Shown here piece after piece: positions 13,945 to 19,961 of a DNA stretch of 19,961 nucleotides (its first letter is position 1; the number at the start of each line of letters is the position of its first letter). The notes below the pieces were generated by a model. The model saw only the letters and a list, made by a program, of their open reading frames with translations, was not told where the DNA came from and searched no databases. Source of the stretch: Actinomycetes bacterium (lineage in GTDB: Bacteria; Actinomycetota; Actinomycetes; Mycobacteriales; Mycobacteriaceae); assembly GCA_023404955.1 (NCBI GenBank), contig JAEXZY010000166.1:1-19961 (forward strand). Reading direction: 5' to 3'. A program made the position numbers and the translations under genes.

Positions 13945-14709
13945 ATGATCCGGTTCGCCCAGTTCGCCACGCTGCTCGGGGTCATCGCCGTGCCGGCGCT
14001 GGGGTGGTTCACCCAGGGCTGGTCCGGTGCGACGACGTTGGTCGTCTACTGGTTCGAGACGGCGCTGGGCTGCACGCTGATCGCGGTGCGCATCTCCCTG
14101 CACCAGCGGTGGACGCCCCGGCGCGGGCACTTCCGCTACACCGCGCCCGACAACGGCAAGACGGGAGCCCGGGGGTCGACTTTCCGGAGCGGATTCATCA
14201 TCACCACCGCGGTGTTCACCGCGGCCCACGGCGTATTTCTCGGCTTCATCCTGTTCATGCTGAACCGCACCGCTGCCGGTGACTTCGCGGAGGTGAACTG
14301 GCGGCAGGTGGTGCAGGGCTGCCTGTGCGTCGCTGCTCTGCTGCTCCTGGACGTGGCGATCGATCTGGTGACACTGCGGCGGTGGACGTTCTGGCAGATC
14401 GAACAGACCGCGCAGCGCGGCCTCAGCCGCGTCGTGGTCGTACATCTGACGCTGGTCTTCGGGATGGCCGGCGCCGCCTTCACCGGCGCGCCGACAGCCC
14501 TGTTCAGCGTGTTCGTGATTCTGAAGACCATGGCGTCGCTGAGTGCCGTACTGCCACAGTACGAGCCGGCGCGGCAACCCGTGTGGCTCAGCCGGTTCTT
14601 GAACAAGATTCCGAACGCGCACCCCGGCGAACGTTTCGAGGACTTCTGGGCCAAGGACCGTGCCGACGAATGCGCTCGGCGCGAGCGCAACGAACAGCCC
14701 TGGCCGTGA
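13945..14709 (+). CDS. Six-TM membrane protein, possibly DUF6498 family
   Basis: 254-residue integral membrane protein of unknown function. TM segments by eye are at about 6-22, 30-50, 84-106, 122-142, 163-181 and 184-203. The early motif TLVVYWFETALGCTLIAVRI (31-50), the central SGFIITTAVFTAAHGVFL and the later FSVFVILKTMASL resemble the DUF6498 family as I remember it; this assignment is tentative. The C-terminal 50 residues are charged and presumably cytosolic. ATG at 13945 starts just before TM1; GAGAG about 10 nt upstream is a weak ribosome-binding site. It follows the S4 gene by 10 bp. Its stop is only 3 bp from the stop of the convergent LuxR regulator. No catalytic residues are evident. 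Confidence 0.75.
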   Translation: MIRFAQFATLLGVIAVPALGWFTQGWSGATTLVVYWFETALGCTLIAVRISLHQRWTPRRGHFRYTAPDNGKTGARGSTFRSGFIITTAVFTAAHGVFLGFILFMLNRTAAGDFAEVNWRQVVQGCLCVAALLLLDVAIDLVTLRRWTFWQIEQTAQRGLSRVVVVHLTLVFGMAGAAFTGAPTALFSVFVILKTMASLSAVLPQYEPARQPVWLSRFLNKIPNAHPGERFEDFWAKDRADECARRERNEQPWP

Positions 14710-14712
14710 CGC

Positions 14713-17466
14713 TCACAGGTCCATGGCTCGCAGCTGCCGCCGCGAGCTGATGCCCAGTTTCTGGTAGATGTTGCGCAGATGCCACTCCACCGTGCGGTGG
14801 CTGATCAACAGCTGTTCACCGATCTCTGCGTTGGTCTGCCCCTGGCGGACCAACCGGCTGATGTGCCGTTCCTGCGTGGTCAGTTCGGCGTCGTAGCGGT
14901 GGCCCCGTTCCCCGAATCTTCCACCCGCGGCGTGCAATTCGCGGGCAGCGCGCGCAGTGAAACCGTCTGCGCCCATTGCGGCGCACATGTCGTGGGCGAT
15001 GCGCAACTGTGTGCGGGCATCGCCGTCGCGGCCGACCCGGCGCAACCATTCGCCATAGACCAGGTGTGTGCGGGCCCGGTAGACCTTCAAGGGGCTGCGT
15101 TCGAGATGCGTGAGGGCCTTGCGGAAGTCGGCATCGGTGGCCCGCTCCCCTTTTGCCAGCGCCGCCGCACGCGCCGCGAGCCCCAGCGCGGATTCCGTCG
15201 CACTGGCCGACGCGCGCCGCGCCAATTCGTCGGACGCATCGCGAGCGACCGCGAAATCGGCTGTGTAGGAGGCAGCTTCGACGAACTCCAAGAGCAGGCT
15301 TCCCGACAGCCCGATGTCGTCGTAGTCCTGACCGAGCCGGCAGGCCTCGTAGGCTTCGGGATATCGCGACAACCCGTTGTACAGCAGGGCTTGGGAGTAG
15401 CAGGTGACCGTCACCTCGGTCCCCTCACCTCGGGCGGACGCCTCCTCGATGGTACGAGCCGACATGTCCAGCCACAGGGTTTCGTCACCGCGGTGGGCGG
15501 CCAGCAGCGCGGTTCCAGAGCGGTGCGGTGGCGCGCTCGTCGCAGCCGACACGATGAACGCCTCGTCCAGAAGTGCTTGTGCACCGTCGAAGTCACCGTC
15601 GATGACCCGCACGGCCGCCAGCGTGGTCAGTGCCGCGGGCAACACCGTGAGTTCGCCTGCCTCGCGCAGGAGTTCGAGCTGACGTGTGGCGAGGTCACGG
15701 TAAGTGGCGAAGTCGAAGAGGTCCAGGCAGATCCGGTTGGTGATGTCGTGCCAGCGAGGATCAGCCGTCCCGGCGTGCACATCACGCATATACGCGTGCA
15801 AAGCAATCTTCAACAGTGGTGCCGCTGCGGCATATCCGATGTGCAGACGCGCGGCCAGGCCGTCCAGCAGGAGATCGACCGCCCGCGGAGGTGTCGGGGC
15901 AGGGGGGCCGTGCCGGGCCGCCTCCGCGACGTGCGCAGGCTCGTGGTCGGCGTCGTCGGCCAGCCTGCCCACGATCATCGCCGCCATCAAGGCCGACAGG
16001 TAGGTTTCGCGGGCGAGCAACGGCTCGTGGTCTGACAGCGCTCGAGCGGCATCGAGCAGCAAGCCCGGCCCGTCTCGCCCGCGATCGGTGGCGAACGCCA
16101 AGTGAGCGCGCAGCAGCGCGACCCGGGCGCTGTGCCCGTCATCGATGGCCGCGGCATCGGCCACCTCGATCATCCGCGCCGCTGCCGGCGGGTCGCCCGC
16201 GTCGAGTTTGGCAGCAGCTGCCTGCACCGCCCGGCGCGCCCGCAGGGCGGCATCCGGCGTCAAATCGACCGCGTATTCGAGGAACGCGGCGGTCGCGGCC
16301 ACGCCACCGCGTTGTCGTGCCCGTTCTGCGGATGCGACCAGCTCGACCGCCACTGATTCGCTCGGCGAGGCGATTGCACGCGCGTGGTGCCAGGCCCGGT
16401 AGTCCGCGGTGTCGGGTCCGGTCATGGCATCGGCCAGCGCAGTATGCACCCGGTGCCGGCGGGCAGCAGGTTCGCTGCGGTACACGGCGGAACGCACCAG
16501 GGGATGACGGAACACGATGCGGGTGTCCAGGGTGATCAACCCGGCGCGTTCGGCGGGTTGGGCATCCTCGACGTCCACGCCCATCGCGTCGGCCGCCGCC
16601 CACAACCAGGCCGGGTCGCCAACCGGTTCGGCCGCGGCGATCAGCAGGAGGAGACGGGTTGCGTCGGGCAGCTCCTTCACCCGCGCCGCGAATGACTCCT
16701 CCATCGCGGTCGCGAACGCCCGCTGCCCATCGAGCGCGAAGCCTCCGGCGAGCTGTGCGGGTCGCACCGCGCGGGGCAGCTCGGTCAACGCGAGAGGGTT
16801 GCCGTGTGCATCAGCGAGTATTCGTTCCAGCACTCGGCTGTCCAGGCGCCCTGGCAGGCTCGCCTCCAGCAGCGCCCGCGCTTCTGCGTCGTCGAACGGA
16901 CGCAGCGCGAACTCAGGGATTCCGTCGAGGTTGTCGGCACCCGCGCCCTCCCGGGTGGCGAATATCATCGCCACCCTGTCGGCCCTCAGTCGTCGTGCGA
17001 CGAAACCGAGCGTCCGACGGGACCTTTCGTCGATCCATTGCGCATCGTCGACGATGCACAGCAGCGAGCGTAGTGCCCCGGCGTCACTGAGCAGATTCAC
17101 CAGGGCCAAACCCACGAGGTGGGGATCGGGTGCCGCAGAGTCTTCCGCCCCGATGGCTGCCCGCAATGCGCGTCGCTGCCCGTCGGGCAAAGCCGCTTCA
17201 TCCGCACCAAGCTGGACGTAAAAACGTTGTAGCGCAGCATAATCGATGACCATCTCGGACTCGACGCCACTGACCGTGAGGACGCGGCACCGGTCGCCAC
17301 AGTCATGCGCGACTGCCTCGAGAAGGTAGCTCTTGCCCATCCCGGCACCGCCGCGCATGACCAGCGCACCGCTGCGTCCCTGCTGCGCGTCGGTGATCAG
17401 CGCGGCCAGACGATCTCGTTCGGATCGCCGGCCGATGAAGACGCCGCGGCGCGCATCGTCTGCCAC
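14713..17466 (-). CDS. Large ATP-binding LuxR-family (LAL) transcriptional regulator
   Basis: 917-residue regulator of the MalT/LAL type. The N-terminal P-loop NTPase begins at FIGRRSERDRL (10-20), with Walker A RGGAGMGKS (38-46) and Walker B LLCIVDDAQWID (135-146). A long, mostly helical middle region of Ala- and Leu-rich repeats, probably TPR-like (about 330-850), would bind an inducer or partner. The C-terminal LuxR/GerE HTH is at 862-917 (LTTQERHISRLVRQGQTNAE, then ISHRTVEWHLRNIYQKLG). The GTG at 17466 is chosen because the family homology starts right after it and GATGAT lies 6 nt upstream; the frame can be extended 18 codons to 17520 with unlikely sequence. Such proteins usually activate neighbouring catabolic or secondary-metabolism genes in an ATP-dependent way. 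The divergent decarboxylase-qor unit is the obvious candidate target. Confidence 0.92.
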   Translation of the reverse strand: MADDARRGVFIGRRSERDRLAALITDAQQGRSGALVMRGGAGMGKSYLLEAVAHDCGDRCRVLTVSGVESEMVIDYAALQRFYVQLGADEAALPDGQRRALRAAIGAEDSAAPDPHLVGLALVNLLSDAGALRSLLCIVDDAQWIDERSRRTLGFVARRLRADRVAMIFATREGAGADNLDGIPEFALRPFDDAEARALLEASLPGRLDSRVLERILADAHGNPLALTELPRAVRPAQLAGGFALDGQRAFATAMEESFAARVKELPDATRLLLLIAAAEPVGDPAWLWAAADAMGVDVEDAQPAERAGLITLDTRIVFRHPLVRSAVYRSEPAARRHRVHTALADAMTGPDTADYRAWHHARAIASPSESVAVELVASAERARQRGGVAATAAFLEYAVDLTPDAALRARRAVQAAAAKLDAGDPPAAARMIEVADAAAIDDGHSARVALLRAHLAFATDRGRDGPGLLLDAARALSDHEPLLARETYLSALMAAMIVGRLADDADHEPAHVAEAARHGPPAPTPPRAVDLLLDGLAARLHIGYAAAAPLLKIALHAYMRDVHAGTADPRWHDITNRICLDLFDFATYRDLATRQLELLREAGELTVLPAALTTLAAVRVIDGDFDGAQALLDEAFIVSAATSAPPHRSGTALLAAHRGDETLWLDMSARTIEEASARGEGTEVTVTCYSQALLYNGLSRYPEAYEACRLGQDYDDIGLSGSLLLEFVEAASYTADFAVARDASDELARRASASATESALGLAARAAALAKGERATDADFRKALTHLERSPLKVYRARTHLVYGEWLRRVGRDGDARTQLRIAHDMCAAMGADGFTARAARELHAAGGRFGERGHRYDAELTTQERHISRLVRQGQTNAEIGEQLLISHRTVEWHLRNIYQKLGISSRRQLRAMDL

Positions 17467-17472
17467 CCCGCC

Positions 17473-17478
17473 ATCATC
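17473..17478 (-). promoter_or_regulatory. -10-like GATGAT for the LAL regulator gene
   Basis: Read on the minus strand, GATGAT ends 6 nt before the GTG at 17466, with no Shine-Dalgarno in between, compatible with leaderless transcription. TGTGAT, three bases further upstream, is an overlapping alternative. Only position and the A/T pattern support this. Confidence 0.3.
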
Positions 17479-17531
17479 ACACGGCCCGCGGGCTCGGCAC
17501 CCCCACGCGAACACCGGCATCTCCGATGCAC

Positions 17532-17552
17532 CACGGGGCCTGAACCCCCGTG
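17532..17552. promoter_or_regulatory. Perfect 7+7+7 dyad followed by TTTT in the LAL/decarboxylase spacer
   Basis: CACGGGG (17532-17538) and CCCCGTG (17546-17552) are perfect inverted repeats around a 7-nt loop, followed on the plus strand by TTTTCC. The dyad lies 66 bp from the LAL start and about 195 bp from the decarboxylase start. It could be a 21-bp operator (for example for the LAL regulator), or an intrinsic-terminator-like structure if a plus-strand transcript begins upstream. The operator reading is favoured because no plus-strand gene precedes it. Confidence 0.45.
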
Positions 17553-17655
17553 TTTTCCACTGGGCTTACGGGGTCGCGCCGGTGCTTCACTAACGGAGGT
17601 CGGCCGGCGTACCGGTTAACCCCCACCGCGAGGTGCTCGGAATCTCCCCTTCCGT

Positions 17656-17696
17656 TGGTCGGCACCGGCAATGACGCCGGGGGTCACCTCCGACCA
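17656..17696. promoter_or_regulatory. Nested inverted repeat upstream of the decarboxylase gene
   Basis: An outer pair, TGGTCGG (17656-17662) with CCGACCA (17690-17696), encloses an inner pair, CCGGC (17665-17669) with GCCGG (17676-17680). Seen as RNA this is a two-tier hairpin ending about 50 nt before the start codon. Seen as DNA it is a widely spaced dyad. A further direct copy of GGTCGG lies at 17598-17603, with CCGGC starting two bases later. Leader structure or regulator site; not distinguishable by eye. Confidence 0.35.
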
Positions 17697-17746
17697 GAGT
17701 TCTTCTCAGCCCATCTGTTCGAAAACCACCTCGAAAGGTCTCTCCG

Positions 17747-19363
17747 ATGTCCGATCGCATGACTGTCCATCACGCCACCTACGACCTGCTGCGCACACTC
17801 GGACTCACCACCGTGTTCGGTAACCCGGGATCGACCGAGCAGTCGTTCCTCCGCGACTTCCCCGACGACTTCACCTACGTTCTCGGCCTGCAGGAGGCAT
17901 CGGTGCTCGCGATGGCTGACGGTTTCGCCCAGGTGCGCCGCAAGCCCGCGCTGGTGAATCTGCACACCGCCGCAGGCACCGGCAACGCGATGGGCTCGCT
18001 GGTCGCGTCCTACAAGGCCAACACTCCGCTGATCGTCACCGCCGGGCAACAGACCCGCGAGATGGCGCTGGTGGATCCCTACTTGAACAACCGCGATGCC
18101 ACCGCGTTCCCCCAGCCATGGGTCAAGTGGGCGTACGAGCCGGCCCGGGCCGAGGACGTCCCCGCCGCCTTCATGCAGGCCTACGTCGTGGCCATGCAGC
18201 CGCCCAAAGGCCCTGTGTTCCTGTCTATTCCGCTGGACGACTGGGACAAGCCGGCCCTGGGTCCCGCGGTGGTGCGCGGGATGAGCGATCGCGTTGCGCC
18301 TGACGCCGACCGGCTGGCCGAATTCGCCGAGCGCATCAGCCGCGCGCGACGGCCGCTGCTGCTGCTGGGGCCGGAGGTGGATCGCGACGGCGGCTGGGAC
18401 GCCGGCATCGCCTTCGCCGAGAAACTCAAGGCGCCGGTGTACGGCAGCACACTGCCCGACCGTGTGTCGTTCCCGGAGAACCATCCGCTGGCCCAGGGGC
18501 CGCTGCCCATGACGATCGCGGGCGTCAACGAGGCTCTTCGCGGCTACGACCTGGTGATCGCGGTCGGCGCTCAGGTCTTCCGCTACTACCCCTTCGTCGC
18601 CGGCGACTTCCTCCCCGAGGGCACCGAGGTCCTGCAGATCACCGCGGACCCGCACCTGTCGGCGATCGCACCGGTCGGCGACAGCCTCGTGGGTTCGGTC
18701 CGCATGGCGCTCGAGCAGTTGGTCGACATGATCGGGGTGCCGGGTGACCGCACAGCCCCGACGCCCCGGCAGCTGCCCGAGGTCATCGACGTGGAGCCCG
18801 CGACGGCCCCGCTCACCGCCGATCAGGTGTATCACGTCATCCGCACCGTCAAGCCCGAAGATTCGGCGTTGGTCAACGAGTCGACCTCCACGATGGCCGA
18901 GCAAGTGTCCTGGTGCCCCACCACCAACAGCGACAGCTTCTTCTCGACGCCCAGCGGTGGCATCGGCTGGGGTGTTCCCGCCGCGGTGGGCATCGCGCTG
19001 GGCGACCGCGAGCGCGGTGTGAACCGGCACGTGGTGGCCACCATCGGTGACGGCTCCTTCGAGTACTCCGTGCAAGCCATTTGGACTGCAGCACAACACA
19101 AGCTACCGATCGTGTTCGTGGTCTTCCGCAACGGCGAATACGCGATCCTCAAGTCCTTTGCGCTGCTGGAGAAGACGCCGCATGTGCCCGGTCTGGATCT
19201 GCCTGGCCTCGACATCGAGGCGCTGGGCAAGGGATTCGGCTTGCGATCGGTCACGGTGGACGGAACCGAGTCGCTGGCCAAGGAGTTCCAGGCGGCCCTG
19301 GAGGCCGATGGACCCACGGTCATCGTCGTGCCGACCAAGCCCCAGCTACCCTTCCTCGGCTGA
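17747..19363 (+). CDS. mdlC: Benzoylformate decarboxylase-like ThDP-dependent enzyme
   Basis: 538-residue thiamine-diphosphate enzyme that decarboxylates a 2-oxo acid to an aldehyde; benzoylformate to benzaldehyde is the named reaction of the closest family. The N-terminal pyrimidine-binding domain has FGNPGSTEQSF (24-34), catalytic E50, and H73 in NLHTAAGTGN, matching S26, E47 and H70 of the Pseudomonas putida enzyme. The central domain spans about 185-330. The pyrophosphate domain carries GDGSFEYSVQAIWTAAQ (434-450) and N462, the ThDP motif. Two active-site positions differ: FRYH of P. putida (His281) is FRYY here (Y281), and Ala460 corresponds to I467, while Phe464 is kept (F471). Substrate may therefore not be benzoylformate. 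A GAAAGG site precedes the ATG by about 8 nt. It is divergent from the LAL regulator and 15 bp upstream of qor. Confidence 0.88.
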   Translation: MSDRMTVHHATYDLLRTLGLTTVFGNPGSTEQSFLRDFPDDFTYVLGLQEASVLAMADGFAQVRRKPALVNLHTAAGTGNAMGSLVASYKANTPLIVTAGQQTREMALVDPYLNNRDATAFPQPWVKWAYEPARAEDVPAAFMQAYVVAMQPPKGPVFLSIPLDDWDKPALGPAVVRGMSDRVAPDADRLAEFAERISRARRPLLLLGPEVDRDGGWDAGIAFAEKLKAPVYGSTLPDRVSFPENHPLAQGPLPMTIAGVNEALRGYDLVIAVGAQVFRYYPFVAGDFLPEGTEVLQITADPHLSAIAPVGDSLVGSVRMALEQLVDMIGVPGDRTAPTPRQLPEVIDVEPATAPLTADQVYHVIRTVKPEDSALVNESTSTMAEQVSWCPTTNSDSFFSTPSGGIGWGVPAAVGIALGDRERGVNRHVVATIGDGSFEYSVQAIWTAAQHKLPIVFVVFRNGEYAILKSFALLEKTPHVPGLDLPGLDIEALGKGFGLRSVTVDGTESLAKEFQAALEADGPTVIVVPTKPQLPFLG

Positions 19364-19378
19364 GACGGTCCCGCTGAC

Positions 19379-19840
19379 ATGCATGCCATCCAGCTGACCC
19401 GCCACGGTGGGCCCGAGGTCCTCGACTACACCGATGTCCCCTCACCCACTCCGGGGCCACGGCAGGTGCTGGTCAAGATCGAAGCCATCGGCGTGAACTT
19501 CATCGACACCTATTTTCGGACCGGCGCCTACCCGCACCCGCTGCCGTTCATCCCGGGTTGCGAGGTCTGCGGGTTGGTCACCGAGGTGGGCAGCGATGCC
19601 AGCGGGTTCCGTGTCGGCGATCGGGTGGCGACCGCCGACACGGACGGCACCTACGCCGAATACTGCGTGGCTAACGTCGATCTCACTGCACACGTCCCCG
19701 CGGGCATCTCACCCCAGGTGGCCGCCTCGGCTCTGCTGAAGGGTGAGACGTCGCAGCTGCTGATCACCTCGGTCTACGGGGTGAAGCCCGGCGACACCAT
19801 CCTCGTGCACGCCGGCGCGGGTGGGGTCGGGCTGATCCTC
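19379..19840 (+). pseudogene. qor: Quinone oxidoreductase (QOR, MDR family) interrupted by an insertion sequence
   Basis: N-terminal half of an NADPH:quinone oxidoreductase of the medium-chain dehydrogenase family, normally about 320-330 residues. Visible are MHAIQLTRHGGPEVLDY, GVNFIDTYFRTGAYP, the GCEVCGLVTEVG core, SALLKGETSQLL, and the start of the nucleotide-binding fold HAGAGGVGLIL. Homology ends abruptly at codon 154 (position 19840), where TQWA or similar would follow. The frame then reads 18 foreign residues and stops at 19897, giving a 172-residue chimera without most of its Rossmann fold. Loss of NADPH binding makes it almost certainly inactive. It starts 15 bp after the decarboxylase stop, so it was probably co-transcribed with it and may have acted on the aldehyde or a related enone; that role is inference. 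The rest of the gene should lie beyond the insertion, outside the window. Confidence 0.85.
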
Positions 19841-19881
19841 GATCCACCGATGTATCGGCTGGTCGCAGGGTGTCGGAATGA

Positions 19882-19954
19882 GGAAAGTGCCCTTTGAACT
19901 GGGAAGATTGGTGTTCTCTACGCACTAATCAGTCCAGGTCAGAAAGGCACTTCC
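19882..19954 (+). repeat. Imperfect inverted repeat overlapping the presumed transposase ribosome-binding site
   Basis: GGAAAGTGCCCTTT (19882-19895) can pair with AAAGGCACTTCC (19943-19954) apart from two extra bases in the left arm. The right arm contains the AAAGG of the putative Shine-Dalgarno GAAAGG (19942-19947). Between the arms lie TTGAAC (19894-19899) and TACGCA (19919-19924), a weak -35/-10 candidate pair with a 19-bp spacer. Confidence 0.5.
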
Positions 19955-19955
19955 G

Positions 19956-19961
19956 GTGAAA
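19956..19961 (+). CDS. Putative transposase start (first two codons only)
   Basis: GTG-AAA at the window edge has GAAAGG 8 nt upstream and nothing else to compete with it. Only Met-Lys can be read, so the call rests on position inside the insertion-sequence end. Confidence 0.35.

Larger units (their letters stand above)
19841..19961 (+). mobile_element. Left end of an insertion sequence (possibly IS1380-like), continuing past the window
   Basis: From about 19841 the sequence stops matching qor and becomes clearly lower in GC than its surroundings. It starts with a small dyad CCGAT-GT-ATCGG (19847-19858). GGAAAGTGCC (19882-19891) is then repeated in inverted, slightly imperfect form as GGCACTTCC (19946-19954). 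GAAAGG and a GTG-AAA start follow at the very edge, in qor orientation. The general look recalls IS1380-family left ends of actinobacteria, but this is from memory. The exact boundary, target duplication and transposase cannot be seen because the window ends at 19961. Confidence 0.7.

Noticed and set aside
14779..16035. 418-codon plus-strand frame opposite the LAL regulator
   Set aside because: Antisense shadow; no motif and no plausible ribosome-binding site.
17684..19099. 471-codon minus-strand frame opposite the decarboxylase
   Set aside because: Shadow of a well-supported gene; composition is Gly/His/Arg-rich and there is no start signal.
19379..19897. A genuine 172-residue short oxidoreductase
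   Set aside because: It ends inside the nucleotide-binding fold and its last 18 residues come from IS-like sequence, so it is a truncated gene.
1..19961. CRISPR arrays, tRNA or rRNA genes, prophage or defence systems
   Set aside because: No spaced direct repeats, cloverleaf-like segments, phage structural genes or defence-type domains were seen.

Overview
The window looks like chromosome from a fast-growing, environmental Mycobacterium/Mycolicibacterium or a close relative. The evidence is high GC, an mmpS-mmpL pair, a stand-alone ANTAR protein, a type II NADH dehydrogenase, and several starts with a TAnnnT-like box 6-8 nt upstream, a layout typical of leaderless mycobacterial mRNAs. The genus is inferred from gene families, not from a marker gene. 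No tRNA, rRNA or CRISPR array was seen, and no gene-free stretch exceeds 300 bp.

Layout, left to right. (1) 1-2666, minus strand: mmpS overlapping an mmpL that runs off the left edge. (2) 2898-6613, plus strand: a CaCA-type cation antiporter, a MOSC-domain protein, an alpha/beta-hydrolase fused to a LuxR-type HTH, and a small SAM methyltransferase. (3) 6672-9580, plus strand: a molybdopterin oxidoreductase whose four expected [4Fe-4S] cysteines are all replaced, overlapping a small all-helical protein. (4) 9594-11831: a MarR regulator (minus), a stand-alone ANTAR protein (plus) and a type II NADH dehydrogenase-like flavoprotein (minus); the last two are convergent and overlap at their stops. 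(5) 11915-14709, plus strand: a triple-PAS diguanylate cyclase, an S4-domain RNA-binding protein and a six-helix membrane protein. (6) 14713-17466, minus strand: a large ATP-binding LuxR (LAL/MalT-like) regulator. (7) 17747-end, plus strand: a benzoylformate decarboxylase-like ThDP enzyme and a quinone oxidoreductase broken by the left end of an insertion sequence.

How the parts may work together (inference). The oxidoreductase and the helical protein share an ATGA overlap and are probably co-translated. The LAL regulator is divergent from the decarboxylase across a 280-bp spacer that holds two clear dyads, so it is a natural candidate regulator. The decarboxylase-qor unit looks like a two-gene operon disabled in its second gene by the insertion. 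Overall the region is an ordinary chromosomal mix of redox enzymes and regulators. The most unusual points are the cluster-less molybdoenzyme with its helical partner, the substituted active site of the decarboxylase, and the insertion-sequence end whose inverted repeat overlaps the presumed transposase ribosome-binding site.
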